A stretch of 64,000 nt of DNA from Canis aureus. Its lineage: Eukaryota; Chordata; Mammalia; Carnivora; Canidae. The notes beneath the pieces are model-generated. The model ran no database searches. It was not told the DNA's origin and saw only the letters and a program-made list of their open reading frames with translations. Below, one piece after another: positions 40,705 through 54,080 of the stretch. The first letter of the stretch is position 1. Every line of letters begins with the position of its first letter. The stretch covers positions 18,503,001-18,567,000 of the forward strand of contig NC_135626.1 of the NCBI RefSeq assembly GCF_053574225.1. Reading direction: 5' to 3'. A program made the position numbers and the translations under genes.

Positions 40705-43454
40705 ATGGCATTCCCCAGGCCCCTGCTGGTGCTAGCCCTGCTGGCATGGGTTGTTCTGGCTGACCAAGGTACAAGAGGGCGCTGGTGACTATTTGGGCCA
40801 GTGAAGGGTGGGCAATGGTGGTCTGGGCTTGGCCATGCCAACTGACACCTCCTCCCCACAGAATCATGCAAGGGCCGCTGCACAGAGGGCTTCAATGCTG
40901 ACAGGAAGTGTCAGTGTGACGAGCTCTGCTCTTACTACCAGAGCTGCTGCGAGGACTACGTGGCCGAGTGCAAACCCCAAGGTGCGTCCAGAAGGGTTGG
41001 GTGGGCCTGGGGTCCCCTCTGCAGCTGGAGACTCACCACCACCCACTCTGCCTGCAGTGACTCGTGGGGATGTATTCGCTCTGCCAGAAGATGAGTATGG
41101 GGTCATTGACGATCATGAGGGGACCAGAGAACAGAGCGTCCTCACACAGCTGGAGAGTACCACCCTGAGCCCTGGCCTACAGGCCCAGTCTGAAAAGTTT
41201 CCTGCCCAGGTACCTATTCTGATCCCTGAGGAAGAGGCTCCAGGACCCGGGCAGGGGACCTTAGTGCTTGAGGCCCCTGATCAAGACATCTCTGAGTCCG
41301 CAGCAGAGGAGGAGCTATGTAGTGGGAAACCCTTTGACGCCTTCACTGACCTCAAGAATGGCTCCCTCTTTGCCTTCCGAGGTGATTCCAGGGGCAAGTC
41401 TTGGTGGGTCAGGGTCTGCCCCCGGAACATCCCCTCCCTCACACAGCCTCCTGCACTCTAGGGCAGTACTGTTATGAGCTGGATGAAAAGGCAGTGAGAC
41501 CTGGGTACCCCAAGCTTATCCGAGATGTCTGGGGCATTGAGGGCCCCATTGATGCAGCCTTCACCCGCATCAACTGTCAGGGGAAGACCTATCTCTTCAA
41601 GGTACCAGGGCCAGGGGATGTGGGTCAGGGTCACGGGTATCTAGGCAGGGGTTGAGGGCTGCTGTGCCCAGGACTAGGGTGGGCAAGAAGGCTGGATCCT
41701 GGCCTGTGGGCCCTGGCTGGGCCTCTTGAGGATGGGGAAGCCCGAGGCTCCGGGTCCCCGGTGACAAGCCTAGAATTGGGACTGCTGCCTTGGGTGGGGC
41801 ACTCTGCCTGTGCCCAGCCAGCCACCTCCGCACTCCCTCCTCCTTCCCTGCCCCTTAGGGTAGTCAGTACTGGCGCTTCGAGGATGGTGTTCTGGACCCA
41901 GATTACCCCCGCAACATCTCTGAAGGCTTCAAGGGCATTCCGGACAACGTGGACGCAGCCTTTGCTCTCCCTGCTCGCAGCTACAGTGGCCGGGAGCGGG
42001 TCTACTTCTTCAAGGGTATGAAGGGAGTGGGTGGGAGAAAGGCAGGCAGTGGGGCCGTCTAGGTTTGCCTGCACACTTCTGGAGGGGCAGAGTGGAATTG
42101 TGCTCACCCCCTGCCAGGAACTCCTATCTTCAGCAGGTTGGGGCTGCCTTTCCAGCCTTGCTCACATGCCTTCCCCCATCCCACTTCCCCGCTCAGGGAG
42201 ACAGTACTGGGAGTATGAGTTCCAGCAGCAGCCCAGTCAGGAGGAGTGTGAGGGCAGCTCCCTGTCCACCGTGTTTGAACACTTTGCCCTGCTGCAGAGG
42301 GACAGCTGGGAGACCTTCTTTGAGCTTCTCTTCTGGAACAGACCCTCTGGTATGGAAGGAGGGCAAATCTCACTTTCTCCCACTGGGATCCCCCAGGTAG
42401 GGGCAGGGCACAGCTGGCCAGAGGGGGCTGTGATTGCAGAGCTACAGATCAAAAGCTGTTTACTCAGGCCAGACTTTGTTTCTGTTGACTTTTGGGGGGA
42501 GGTCCACCCAATCCCACACCTCGGACTTTGCCTAGCACAGCCAAGGGCACAGCTAGCAGGAGGAGGGGCTGTGGCTGAGGCCAAGTGGGGAGGGATGAGG
42601 TGAAGGAGGGCCAGGAGAAAGAGCACCAAAGAGGGAGTCAGAGGGCCTGGGCACTGTGCTCTGCCATGAGCTTGCTGTGTCCTTCGGCAAGGCACAGCCC
42701 ATCATTGGGCACCAGATGAACTCTACATGTTCCCAAGAGTCATTAACCCATTCCCTGCCACAGGTGGTGCTGGAGAGCCCGGGTTCATCAGCCAGGACTG
42801 GCCTGGTTTGCCTAGGCAGGTGGACGCGGCCATGGCTGGCCGCATCTACATCTCAGGGTCGGCACCCCGATCCTGGGTCAAGAAGCTGAATCCTAAGCGG
42901 CGCAACCGTAAACGCTACCGTTCACGCCGTAACCGTGGCCGAGGCCGTAGCCGGACCTCCCAGCGGCAATCCCGCGCAGCCTGGCTGTCCTGGTTCTCCA
43001 GTGAGGAGAGTGGCCTAGACACCTACAACTATGATGACTACGACATGGACTGGCTTGTGCCGGCCACCTGTGAGCCCATCCAAAGTGTTTACTTCTTCTC
43101 AGAAGGTGGGAGCCTCTGCCATCCCCTGTAGCTGGTCTAGCTGGTCTTCCCTCCTGTCCCTGATCCTCATGGGCTGAACATGGCCCTTGGGTGGTGACTC
43201 CAGAAAGCCAGGATGTGAGCCCTTAGCTGCATTTTGGATGTTCATCTACCCTTCCAGGAGAGACCTGGGTCTTCTTTCTTAGGGCAGGAATGGGCAGGGC
43301 CAGGCTGGCCCTCACACACTCTCTCCTGACCTCTCTTCCAGACAAGTACTACCGAGTCAACCTTCGCACACGGCGAGTGGACACTGTGAGCCCTCCTTAC
43401 CCACGCTCCATCGCCCAGTACTGGCTAGGCTGCTCAGCCCCCAGCCCCCAGTAG
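40705..43454 (+). CDS. VTN: VTN vitronectin, 8 exons
   Basis: Exons: 40705-40768, 40862-40981, 41058-41381, 41462-41601, 41859-42015, 42197-42349, 42764-43105, 43342-43454. They splice to 470 aa, against 478 in human. Vitronectin is a secreted plasma and matrix glycoprotein that stabilises PAI-1, binds integrins and heparin, and restrains complement lysis. Visible order: signal peptide 1-19, somatomedin B domain 20-63 with its eight cysteines (24, 28, 38, 40, 44, 50, 51, 58), the RGD integrin motif at 64-66, an acidic connecting region, haemopexin-type repeats (WRFEDGVLDPDYPR, KLIRDVWGIEGPIDAAF), and an Arg-rich heparin-binding segment in exon 7. Sequons NGS and NIS are kept. The shortening falls in the connecting region. 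Confidence 0.97.
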
Positions 43455-43516
43455 GAATCTGAGCCTACACAGCTGATCCCTCCACTGCTTCCTCCTCAAC
43501 CTCTTTCTCCCAGCCC

Positions 43517-43522
43517 AATAAA
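43517..43522 (+). terminator. VTN: VTN poly(A) signal
   Basis: AATAAA 62 bp after the stop codon, followed by TG-rich sequence. It gives a very short 3' UTR, as in human VTN from memory. Confidence 0.85.
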
Positions 43523-44157
43523 GATTCTATGCCCCTGAGTTTAAGGCTACTGTCCTGACTGGGATGGACAGGCAGGAGACTGGGATCTGCTTGGGAAAAG
43601 GAGGGGAGGCTGAGCTGTCATGATATCTTGGGGGAGGAGAGCATCCTTGTGTCCAGTCCATGTTGGGCTCAGGCCATCTCTGTGAATCCAAAAAGCTTTG
43701 GGCTGGGGAGGGCCTCATGAATACTAGCCTGCCTCTTGAGCTAAGCAGCCCCTACCAACCTACCAACATTAACAGGAGCTTGAACCCCACTGATGATGAC
43801 AGGAGCTGCTACCAAGTGCCCCTCCCTGCCCTGGGCTTGTTTCGCCTCTTGGACTTGACTAAGGTCTTGGAGGAGAGAGAAGGGGCAGAGGGGGTGGGGT
43901 TTTAGTTCAGCTTTTCTGCCCATCCTGAGCCTGCAGTGTGGTTAGCCTAGGGAATTGGTGTGCTCCCCCAAACCTACCCCAAGGATGAGCTTTTCTTTGA
44001 GGCCTCCATCTTGGGTCTGGGGTGTGGAGCACTGAGGTTATGAGAAGGAAGGACAAGAACTCAAAGGAAATTCATATGTACCCATTTCTTAGAAAAGTAA
44101 CTCAGAAGACTTACAAGGATGAATATTCGGTACAAACATCTAATCTTAGAACACCTT

Positions 44158-44337
44158 TTTTTTTTAAATTTTTATTTATTTATGATAGTTACAGAGAGAA
44201 AGAGAGGCAGAGACACAGGCAGAGGGAGAAGCAGGCTCCATGCACCGGGAGCCCGACGTGGGATTCGATCCTGGGTCTCCAGGATCGCGCCCTGGGCCAA
44301 AGGCAGGCACCAAACCGCTGCGCCACCCAGGGATCCC
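44158..44337 (-). mobile_element. SINEC_Cf, young copy between VTN and SEBOX
   Basis: Young-type head, with a perfect 17-bp duplication TAATCTTAGAACACCTT at 44141-44157 and 44338-44354. Confidence 0.95.
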
Positions 44338-44972
44338 TAATCTTAGAACACCTTGATTGTACCTGTGGAACCTCTTCTGGTTCTAGGATCGTGGACTCTA
44401 AGGAGCCCATATGGGCTTTCAAGGGGCCATGGAGGAAGGGTAAGATGCAGACAGATCTCTAAAGCCGACCTGGGGCCAAGCTGGTGGTAATGTCTGCTCC
44501 CCAGCCCTGCTGAGGGCAAGGTGGTTTCAGTTCACCTGCCATTCCCTTGTCACCATCCTTATCCTGCCCAGCTTCACCAGCCTGCCCTTCAGCTGTGGCA
44601 CAGGACTCCGCCTGTTCTCCCCTGCAGGCAGCCAGCACTAGGGCACTAAGGGCTCCAGAAGGCGCAGGTAAAGCACGAGAGCATTCGAGAGAGGAATTGT
44701 TTTGGCTTCCTGGAACAAGTCCGGGGAAGATCTTCACAAAATACAGGATTTCAGACACAGGCTGCCAGTTTGCAGTGTAAAGAGTGGGGACTCAGGCCAG
44801 CTTCCTTTATGAAGCTCTGGAGGGGCAGGGGCCATGAAAGTTTTGCCCCATTTATACCACCCAAGCCCCAAGATTGCCCCTGGTCTCCCTTTTCCTCTGG
44901 GATGGCTCTGCTCCCCTCCAGCTGGACCTGAAACGTCTCTCCTCCTGGAGGCGGGGCCAGCCCTCTGAGCAG

Positions 44973-44979
44973 GATAAAA
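44973..44979 (+). promoter_or_regulatory. SEBOX: TATA-like box of SEBOX
   Basis: GATAAAA, 72 bp upstream of the SEBOX start codon and preceded by a GC-rich GGCGGGGCC stretch. The position suits transcription starting near 45003, which is inference. Confidence 0.4.
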
Positions 44980-45050
44980 CCCACGAGGAGGGGTGTGGCG
45001 TGGGCACAGCCTTGGCATGGCTTTCTGGCTCCTCATTCTCTGCCAGCTTC

Positions 45051-45925
45051 ATGGCCAGCCCTGTGGATGCACCCTCAACAGGTGATCTGGTGGGGACAGG
45101 GGGGCAGGGGGAGAACGTGGGGAAGGTGTGATGGGGGAAGGCTGAAGCGGGGGGGAGCGGAGTAGGGGCTTCAGGGCCTGCTGGGGGGTTTTGAGTCTGG
45201 AATGGAGGCTCTCACAGGGAGTCCTGGCTTGACCCCCCTACTCTGGCCTACAGGCCATGCCAGTGGGCTGGGTTCCCACCGGAGAAAGCGGACCACCTTC
45301 AGCAGAGGGCAGCTGCTGGAGCTGGAACGGGTGTTTGCAGCTTGGCCCTACCCTGACATTGGCACCCGTGAGCACCTGGCTCGGGTCACCTGCCTTCCTG
45401 AGGACAAGATACAGGTGAGCTTCCCTCAGGGTGGCGGTACTCTCGCTCAGCCCCCTTTCTCTGAGTATCCTGCTTCCAGGTTTTGCTTTCCTGGTAGCCG
45501 GGGGAGGGCGAGCTGGAGCCCAAAGAGATTCCTTTTTCCCTTACCAGGTGTGGTTCCAGAACCGCCGGGCCAAGAGAATCAAGAATAGGAAGGCAGGAGG
45601 CCTAAGCCCCAGGCCTGAACACACCCAGAGAGCCCATTCTCTTCCAGATACCCTCCAGCAGTCCCAGGAGCCCCCAACACTAGGCCAGCATCCGCCCTCC
45701 AACACGCCTCTGTGTGCCTCAATGTGTCGACAAGCTTCCTGCCCAGCTCCTGGCTTGGGTCCAGGGCAAAGCTGGGCAGGGGCTAAAGCTGTAGCCCCAT
45801 GGGGACCAGCTGGAGCATCAGGGGTCCACCTTTCTTCAGAGCGAGCCACTACCCAGACCTCACTGGGCAGCTTATCGGACCTCATCTATGCCTCGGCCAT
45901 TGTCACCAACCTGGACCACTCCTAA
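45051..45925 (+). CDS. SEBOX: SEBOX homeobox protein, 3 exons
   Basis: Exons: 45051-45081 (31 bp), 45254-45414, 45548-45925. All have GT/AG borders and encode 189 aa, against 190 in human. SEBOX (skin-embryo-brain-oocyte homeobox) is a paired-like nuclear DNA-binding factor studied in mouse oocytes and early embryos. The homeodomain spans about residues 19-78. It begins HRRKRTTFS, and recognition-helix residues 65-74 read VWFQNRRAKR, so the DNA-contacting Asn51 equivalent (Asn69) is intact. An intron splits the homeodomain just before helix 3. The rest is Pro/Ser-rich and ends SLGSLSDLIYASAIV plus NLDHS. The start was chosen because its frame joins exon 2 and matches the human N-terminus (SPVDA). 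It lies 1.5 kb after VTN on the same strand. Confidence 0.95.
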
Positions 45926-46422
45926 TCTAAGTCTAGAACTTGTGAGACCACTCCTCTGGCTCTGCAGCCCTCCCTGGCCCTTAGGACTGAACATATCAGA
46001 GATAGGTCCCCTGCCCCTCCTTTTACACAAGGAAGTTCTCTTATCGGAAGGAAGGTTAGCTCAGGGATCCCTCCCGTCTTCCAGGCCAGCCCAGAGTCAC
46101 CAGGGCTGGGCTTTAGCACCCAGAGCCCTGCCCGTTGCCGTGGCAAATGGTACCTTCAGAGAAATGAGGTAAAGGCCCTGTTTTCAATCTCTCAGGCCAG
46201 GCTTGGCCACCAGTTCTTCTTACCCCAGCTGACAATACCTCCTTCCTCTAAAGAATAGGCAGCCCCTCCTCATTTTCAGGCCATTGGCTAACTGCTGAGT
46301 TAGGTGAGGAGAGGACTGAAACTCATTCCAGACTGTTAGGAACCAGCTCCCCTCTTCTGAACTATTCCCACCTGGACAAATTAATCAGAACCATGGATCT
46401 GAAGAGAAAGTCCTATCAAAGG

Positions 46423-46428
46423 AATAAA
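46423..46428 (+). terminator. SEBOX: SEBOX poly(A) signal candidate
   Basis: AATAAA about 500 bp after the stop codon. A second AATAAA lies at 46604-46609. Which one is used cannot be told from sequence. Confidence 0.5.
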
Positions 46429-46609
46429 GTAGAAAGAGGAGCCCGGGGCTTGTGTTCATTTAATTTTCACAAAGATCAGATTGGTTGCCCTCTGACCTGA
46501 GGCTGTGGAGACAACCTGACAGATTTAGCAGGGGGTTGGGGTATGCACTCTGGCAACATTGGGTTTTTGTATCACCATCATCTGTATTACCAACTAATCT
46601 CCAAATAAA

Positions 46610-47937
46610 ACCCAAACTCTATACCTTAATCTGGATTGTTGTGTGCTGCAAACGAATAAGGACAAGCGCCGTTTGCTTTTGAAATGTATCTCCATCACCT
46701 AATCCCTAAATAGGGCCAGGTTCCACACAGATCCTGGGTGGGAGGCATTACCCAGGATTCTACTGGGATTAGTTAGAAGGATGGTTAATTGAAGGGCTTA
46801 GGGCTCTGGCTGACAGGCCCTAGAGAGATGGGAGGCTCTGCTGGCACCTTCTGCTCTTTCTTCCCACTGGTTCCAGGACGCTCCAGCTGCCTCCACTTCT
46901 GGAGTTGCTCTGCTCCAAAAAAGCATGTAGTTTGCAATCAGTCTAGGGTATTCGAATCCTGGCTTTGCTACGTAACCTTGCAACTCTCTGAAAGCATATG
47001 AGCCTGCAAAAAGGGGGTGATAATATTTGTCTTCTTTCCATTATGGGAATAAGAAGCAGTATTAAGTGAAAGGCTTCACGTGCTGTGACATATTATAAAA
47101 GCTCTCAATTCACCTGAGTTGCCATACAATAGGCTAGGAGACTGGGAAGACCCCAAACTTCTTGTTCCTTTGGCCTCCTGCCAAGCACCCCCCTTTTGCC
47201 CTGGGAAGCACCAGGCCCAGACTGCGCTGGAAAAAAATATGGAGCATTGAGAGATAGAGGAAGTGGCTGGGAGCAGAGTTCTCTGCAACAAGAACCGGAG
47301 AACAGACCGCCTGATTGCTATCTCCAACTTAGCCCCTGCACATGGAAAACACTGCACAGGAAAGATTTCCTTGGCAGGAACTAGGTCTTCTACCTCTTGA
47401 TCTCCAGAAGCTGGCATAGTACTCGGCTCATAAAGGAGCTCTCAATAAGTGTTCAATGCCACAGAAGCCCACTGGCTTGTGAGTAGAGGCTTGGGATCAG
47501 GTAAGGACCCCATTCTAGGGTCAGGGGAGAGGATGCCTCGGGTCAGAAGCTGTTCGAGAGGCCTGCTCTTTATCTAACATTTACAAGTCTTCCAACCTTC
47601 CAATCCAGTTATCTGGGTGTGTGTGAAAGCTTAAGGCTATAGGAGCAAGTAGTATAGCCATGAATCTCCACAAAAATTCAGTGTGGCTTTTAAACTCGGT
47701 CTTAAATGGTCTGGGTTGCTACAGACATTATAAAATGCCACCTGCACTTCTTCTCACAGTTGACATTTCTTTCAACCAACAATAGAAATTCTAAGATTTC
47801 TCAACAAAGTGATCTATGGTGGAACAGAAGGAATGAAAGCTTTCCTCTCTCTCATGTGCTGTCTAGAGAAGTTCAGGCTGGTTATGTATCAAGCAGAAAC
47901 TGACAAACACTAGAACAAATGTCTACTGAACCAACAA
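46610..47937. other. SEBOX-TMEM199 spacer, left part
   Basis: Between two convergent genes. I see only MIR-like fragments (for example 'tcgaatcctggctttgctac' near 46950) and no exon or RNA gene. Confidence 0.45.
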
Positions 47938-47950
47938 GCATGTAATTTCT

Positions 47951-48162
47951 TTCTTTCTTTTTAAAACGATTTATTTGTTTTAGAGAGAGACAGAAAGTGA
48001 GCAGGGCCAGGGCAGAGGGAGAGGGAGGGAGAGACTCAGGTAGACTCCCTGCTGAATGTGGTGCCTGATTTGGGGCTCAATTTCACAACCCATGAGATCA
48101 TGACCTGAACCGAAATCATGATTCAGATGCTTAACTAACTGAGCTACCCAGGTGTCCCCTGA
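47951..48162 (-). mobile_element. Older SINEC
   Basis: Diverged body ending GAGCTACCCAGGTGTCCC. GCATGTAATTTCT (47938-47950) recurs as GTATGTAATTTCT (48163-48175). Confidence 0.9.
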
Positions 48163-48293
48163 GTATGTAATTTCTAAAAACAGAAGAGTATCCTGGGGGT
48201 GAGGGGGTGGGGGTGGGGGAGGAAGACCAAAGACCACAGGATTTCATACTGTGAACAAACGGAAAGGAGTATACCATTACAAAGAGACACTGA

Positions 48294-48460
48294 GGGATAC
48301 CTGGGTGGCTCAGTTCAGGGCGTGATCCTGGGGTCCTGGGATCGAGTCCCATGTGGGGCTCCCTGCATGGAGCCTGATTCTCCCTCTGCCTATGTCTCTG
48401 TCTCTCTCTTTGTGTCCCTCAAGGATAAATAAAATCTTAAAAAAAACAAAAACAAAAACA
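48294..48460 (+). mobile_element. SINEC with deletion in the head
   Basis: Starts GGGATACCTGGGTGGCTCAG, then lacks about 25 bp of the usual head. The tail is (AAAAAC)n. Confidence 0.88.
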
Positions 48461-48489
48461 ATGAACAATTATCAGAACTAAGGAATCTT

Positions 48490-48677
48490 GGGACGCCTGG
48501 GTGGCTCAGCAGTTGAGTGTCTGCCTTTGGCTCAGGGCATGATCCTGGGGTCCTGGGATTGAGTCCCACATCGGGCTCCCTGAATGGAGTCTGCTTCTCC
48601 CTCTGCCTCAATCTCTCTCTCTTGGTGTGTCTCTCATGAATAAATAAATAAAATCTTAAAAAAAAAAAAAAAAAAAA
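48490..48677 (+). mobile_element. SINEC, plus orientation
   Basis: Full-length with a long A-run. AGAACTAAGGAATCTT (48474-48489) recurs as AGAACTGAGGAATCTT (48678-48693). Confidence 0.93.
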
Positions 48678-48699
48678 AGAACTGAGGAATCTTTGGGCT

Positions 48700-50016
48700 T
48701 CTGTGTTGTCACAAGATTTGAAATAAGAATACAGGGGATACAGTAAATATTTATTGGATAAATAACTATTGCTGATAGTTTTTAAGTACCTTTACACAGA
48801 TTCTATCAGTATGCCTACTAATCTAAGTTCTTAGAAGTTTAACATTACACAGAATTTCAGACTTCAGAACAGAGAAGGAAAGATCATCTGATCTTTCTCA
48901 GCCTCAGTTTTGTCTTTGGGAAAAGGGGCCTAAAGCCATTTCCTCTTCCAACCTCCAGGATTGTTACAAAGACCAAAAGTAATCACATAAAGCAATTACT
49001 CAGCTGTGCACACTTAACAAACTATTTTTTCGCACTCCCCTAAACTCAGACATTTTAATAACCTACATAAAACCTCCCCCATTAGGCTAACGGATAATAC
49101 GTACACGTATTTGTAATGTTACATATACATATTCATGTGTATGCTTATTCATATTCATATATACAGTTAAATCTGGAAACAGTCCATATCTACAAAGAAC
49201 ATCTCCCTTTATCAGCTGAGATAATCCACAGTAGGGATACTCTTCCCACCAACATATACAAGCACAAGAGATTTTCAATTAAAAGCAGACATACTGTTTT
49301 GCCATCTGAATTGTTTTCATTTTTGGAGGCAGAGCAAAGGGTGATGGAAAGGTGAGAAGTTTGAGGAGGGTTGGTGAGTGGAAGAGACAGGTAAAAGCAT
49401 ATAGAAAATCTGAAAAAGGCCAGGAGAGGATGAAGACCGAAACTAAGATTCTGGAAATGTGGCATCTTAGTTCCCAATTTCACCATCCTTGTACCAACCT
49501 GTCCTTCTCTTATTTAATGACCTGTGATCAGTTCCTCTTCCCAAACAAACTAGAGGAAAGGAATCCTTTCTGCTTTTTTGGAGGTTACTGATCTAAATTA
49601 CAGGTCTGTGTGAAGCATCTTTGGAGCAAGGATGACCATTGATTTGTGTACCTGGGGAGGTTCAAGACAGTATGGTCTACTTTGGGAAGACCTGGATTCC
49701 ATTTACTCCTGATAGAAAAAAAAAAAAAAAAAAAAAACCAGCTTTGGCAGTGCCGAGATGGACTAGAGAAGGCAGATGGGCACTGGGTTCAGGAGAAGGA
49801 ACTGAAAGAGCAGTTCTTTTCATTTGTTGTCTGAGTCTCTTTTCCTGCCCCTCTGGAAACTGACAGAGGACAGGGCTCCGGCAGGAACAGCCTTGGTACA
49901 GCTCTCTGACTAACCGGAGTTATGGACAAAGAGCCTGATAGGTTGACTCTGAGTCAGGCAGCTGGGAGCCTAAAGTCCCCCAAAACCTGCTCCAGACTTT
50001 GACAATGAACCATGAG
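48700..50016 (-). other. TMEM199: Probable TMEM199 3' UTR and spacer
   Basis: Downstream of the TMEM199 stop on the minus strand. Candidate hexamers there are ATTAAA at 49513-49518, ATTAAA at 49054-49059 and AATAAA at 48750-48755. I cannot tell which is used. No other gene is seen. Confidence 0.4.
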
Positions 50017-53439
<3,423 letters not shown>

Positions 53440-53459
<20 letters not shown>

Positions 53460-54080
53460 GTCTGCCGGACTTAGGGTCAGGTGACGCGGGGCCGGGACTT
53501 CCGCCCACGGCGCGCCGGAAGGAGCCTGCGGCTCGCGGGGCGGGCTGAGCCCGGCGGGGGCCGAGGGGGCGGGGACGCGGCGCGGGGCAGTGTGGGGCGG
53601 GGGCAGAAGGCCCGCGGCCGCGGCTTGGGCCCAGTGTCGGCCGCCGAGCGGGCGCTCCGCGGGACATGGCGGGCTGCGTGGCCCGGCGGGCCCTGGCCGT
53701 GGGCAGCCGCTGGTGGGCCCGCTCGCTAACCGGGGCTCGGGGGCCGAGGCCACTCTGTGTGGCAGGTGGAGCTGGGGCCTTCCCGCCAGCGGCGGCAGCG
53801 ACGACGCGGAGGCACCTCTCGTCCCGGTGAGGGACTGAGCGCGGGGCCCGTCCCCGGAGCCCGGGGAGCGTGTTCCGGCCAGCGAGGAGGCCGGGAGGCT
53901 CGGCCGGCCGAGGGTGACTGGGGTGCGACCCGGGAGAGGGTCCCGGCGGCAGCCGACCCGCCCTGCCTGGGACGTGCGCCAGGAACAGAGAAGGGAGCGC
54001 GGCCCAGAGCCCCGGGTTACGCCGGGCTGGCCCCGAGCGGGAGCTAGTAACCCTCCCAGAGCGAATCCTGCCTCCCCAGA
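53440..54080. promoter_or_regulatory. Bidirectional CpG-island promoter, TMEM199 / POLDIP2
   Basis: The two start codons (53459 on the minus strand, 53666 on the plus) are only 206 bp apart in a GC-rich, CpG-dense block. ETS-type cores occur in both directions: ACTTCCG at 53497-53503 and CCGGAAG near 53515-53521. A CRE-like GTGACGCG lies at 53481-53488. No TATA box is seen. This is the usual layout for a divergent housekeeping pair. Both 5' UTRs must be short. Confidence 0.85.

Larger units (their letters stand above)
43455..45050. other. VTN-SEBOX spacer
   Basis: Holds the VTN 3' UTR and poly(A) site, a young SINE at 44158-44337 and the SEBOX upstream region. No other gene is seen. Confidence 0.55.
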
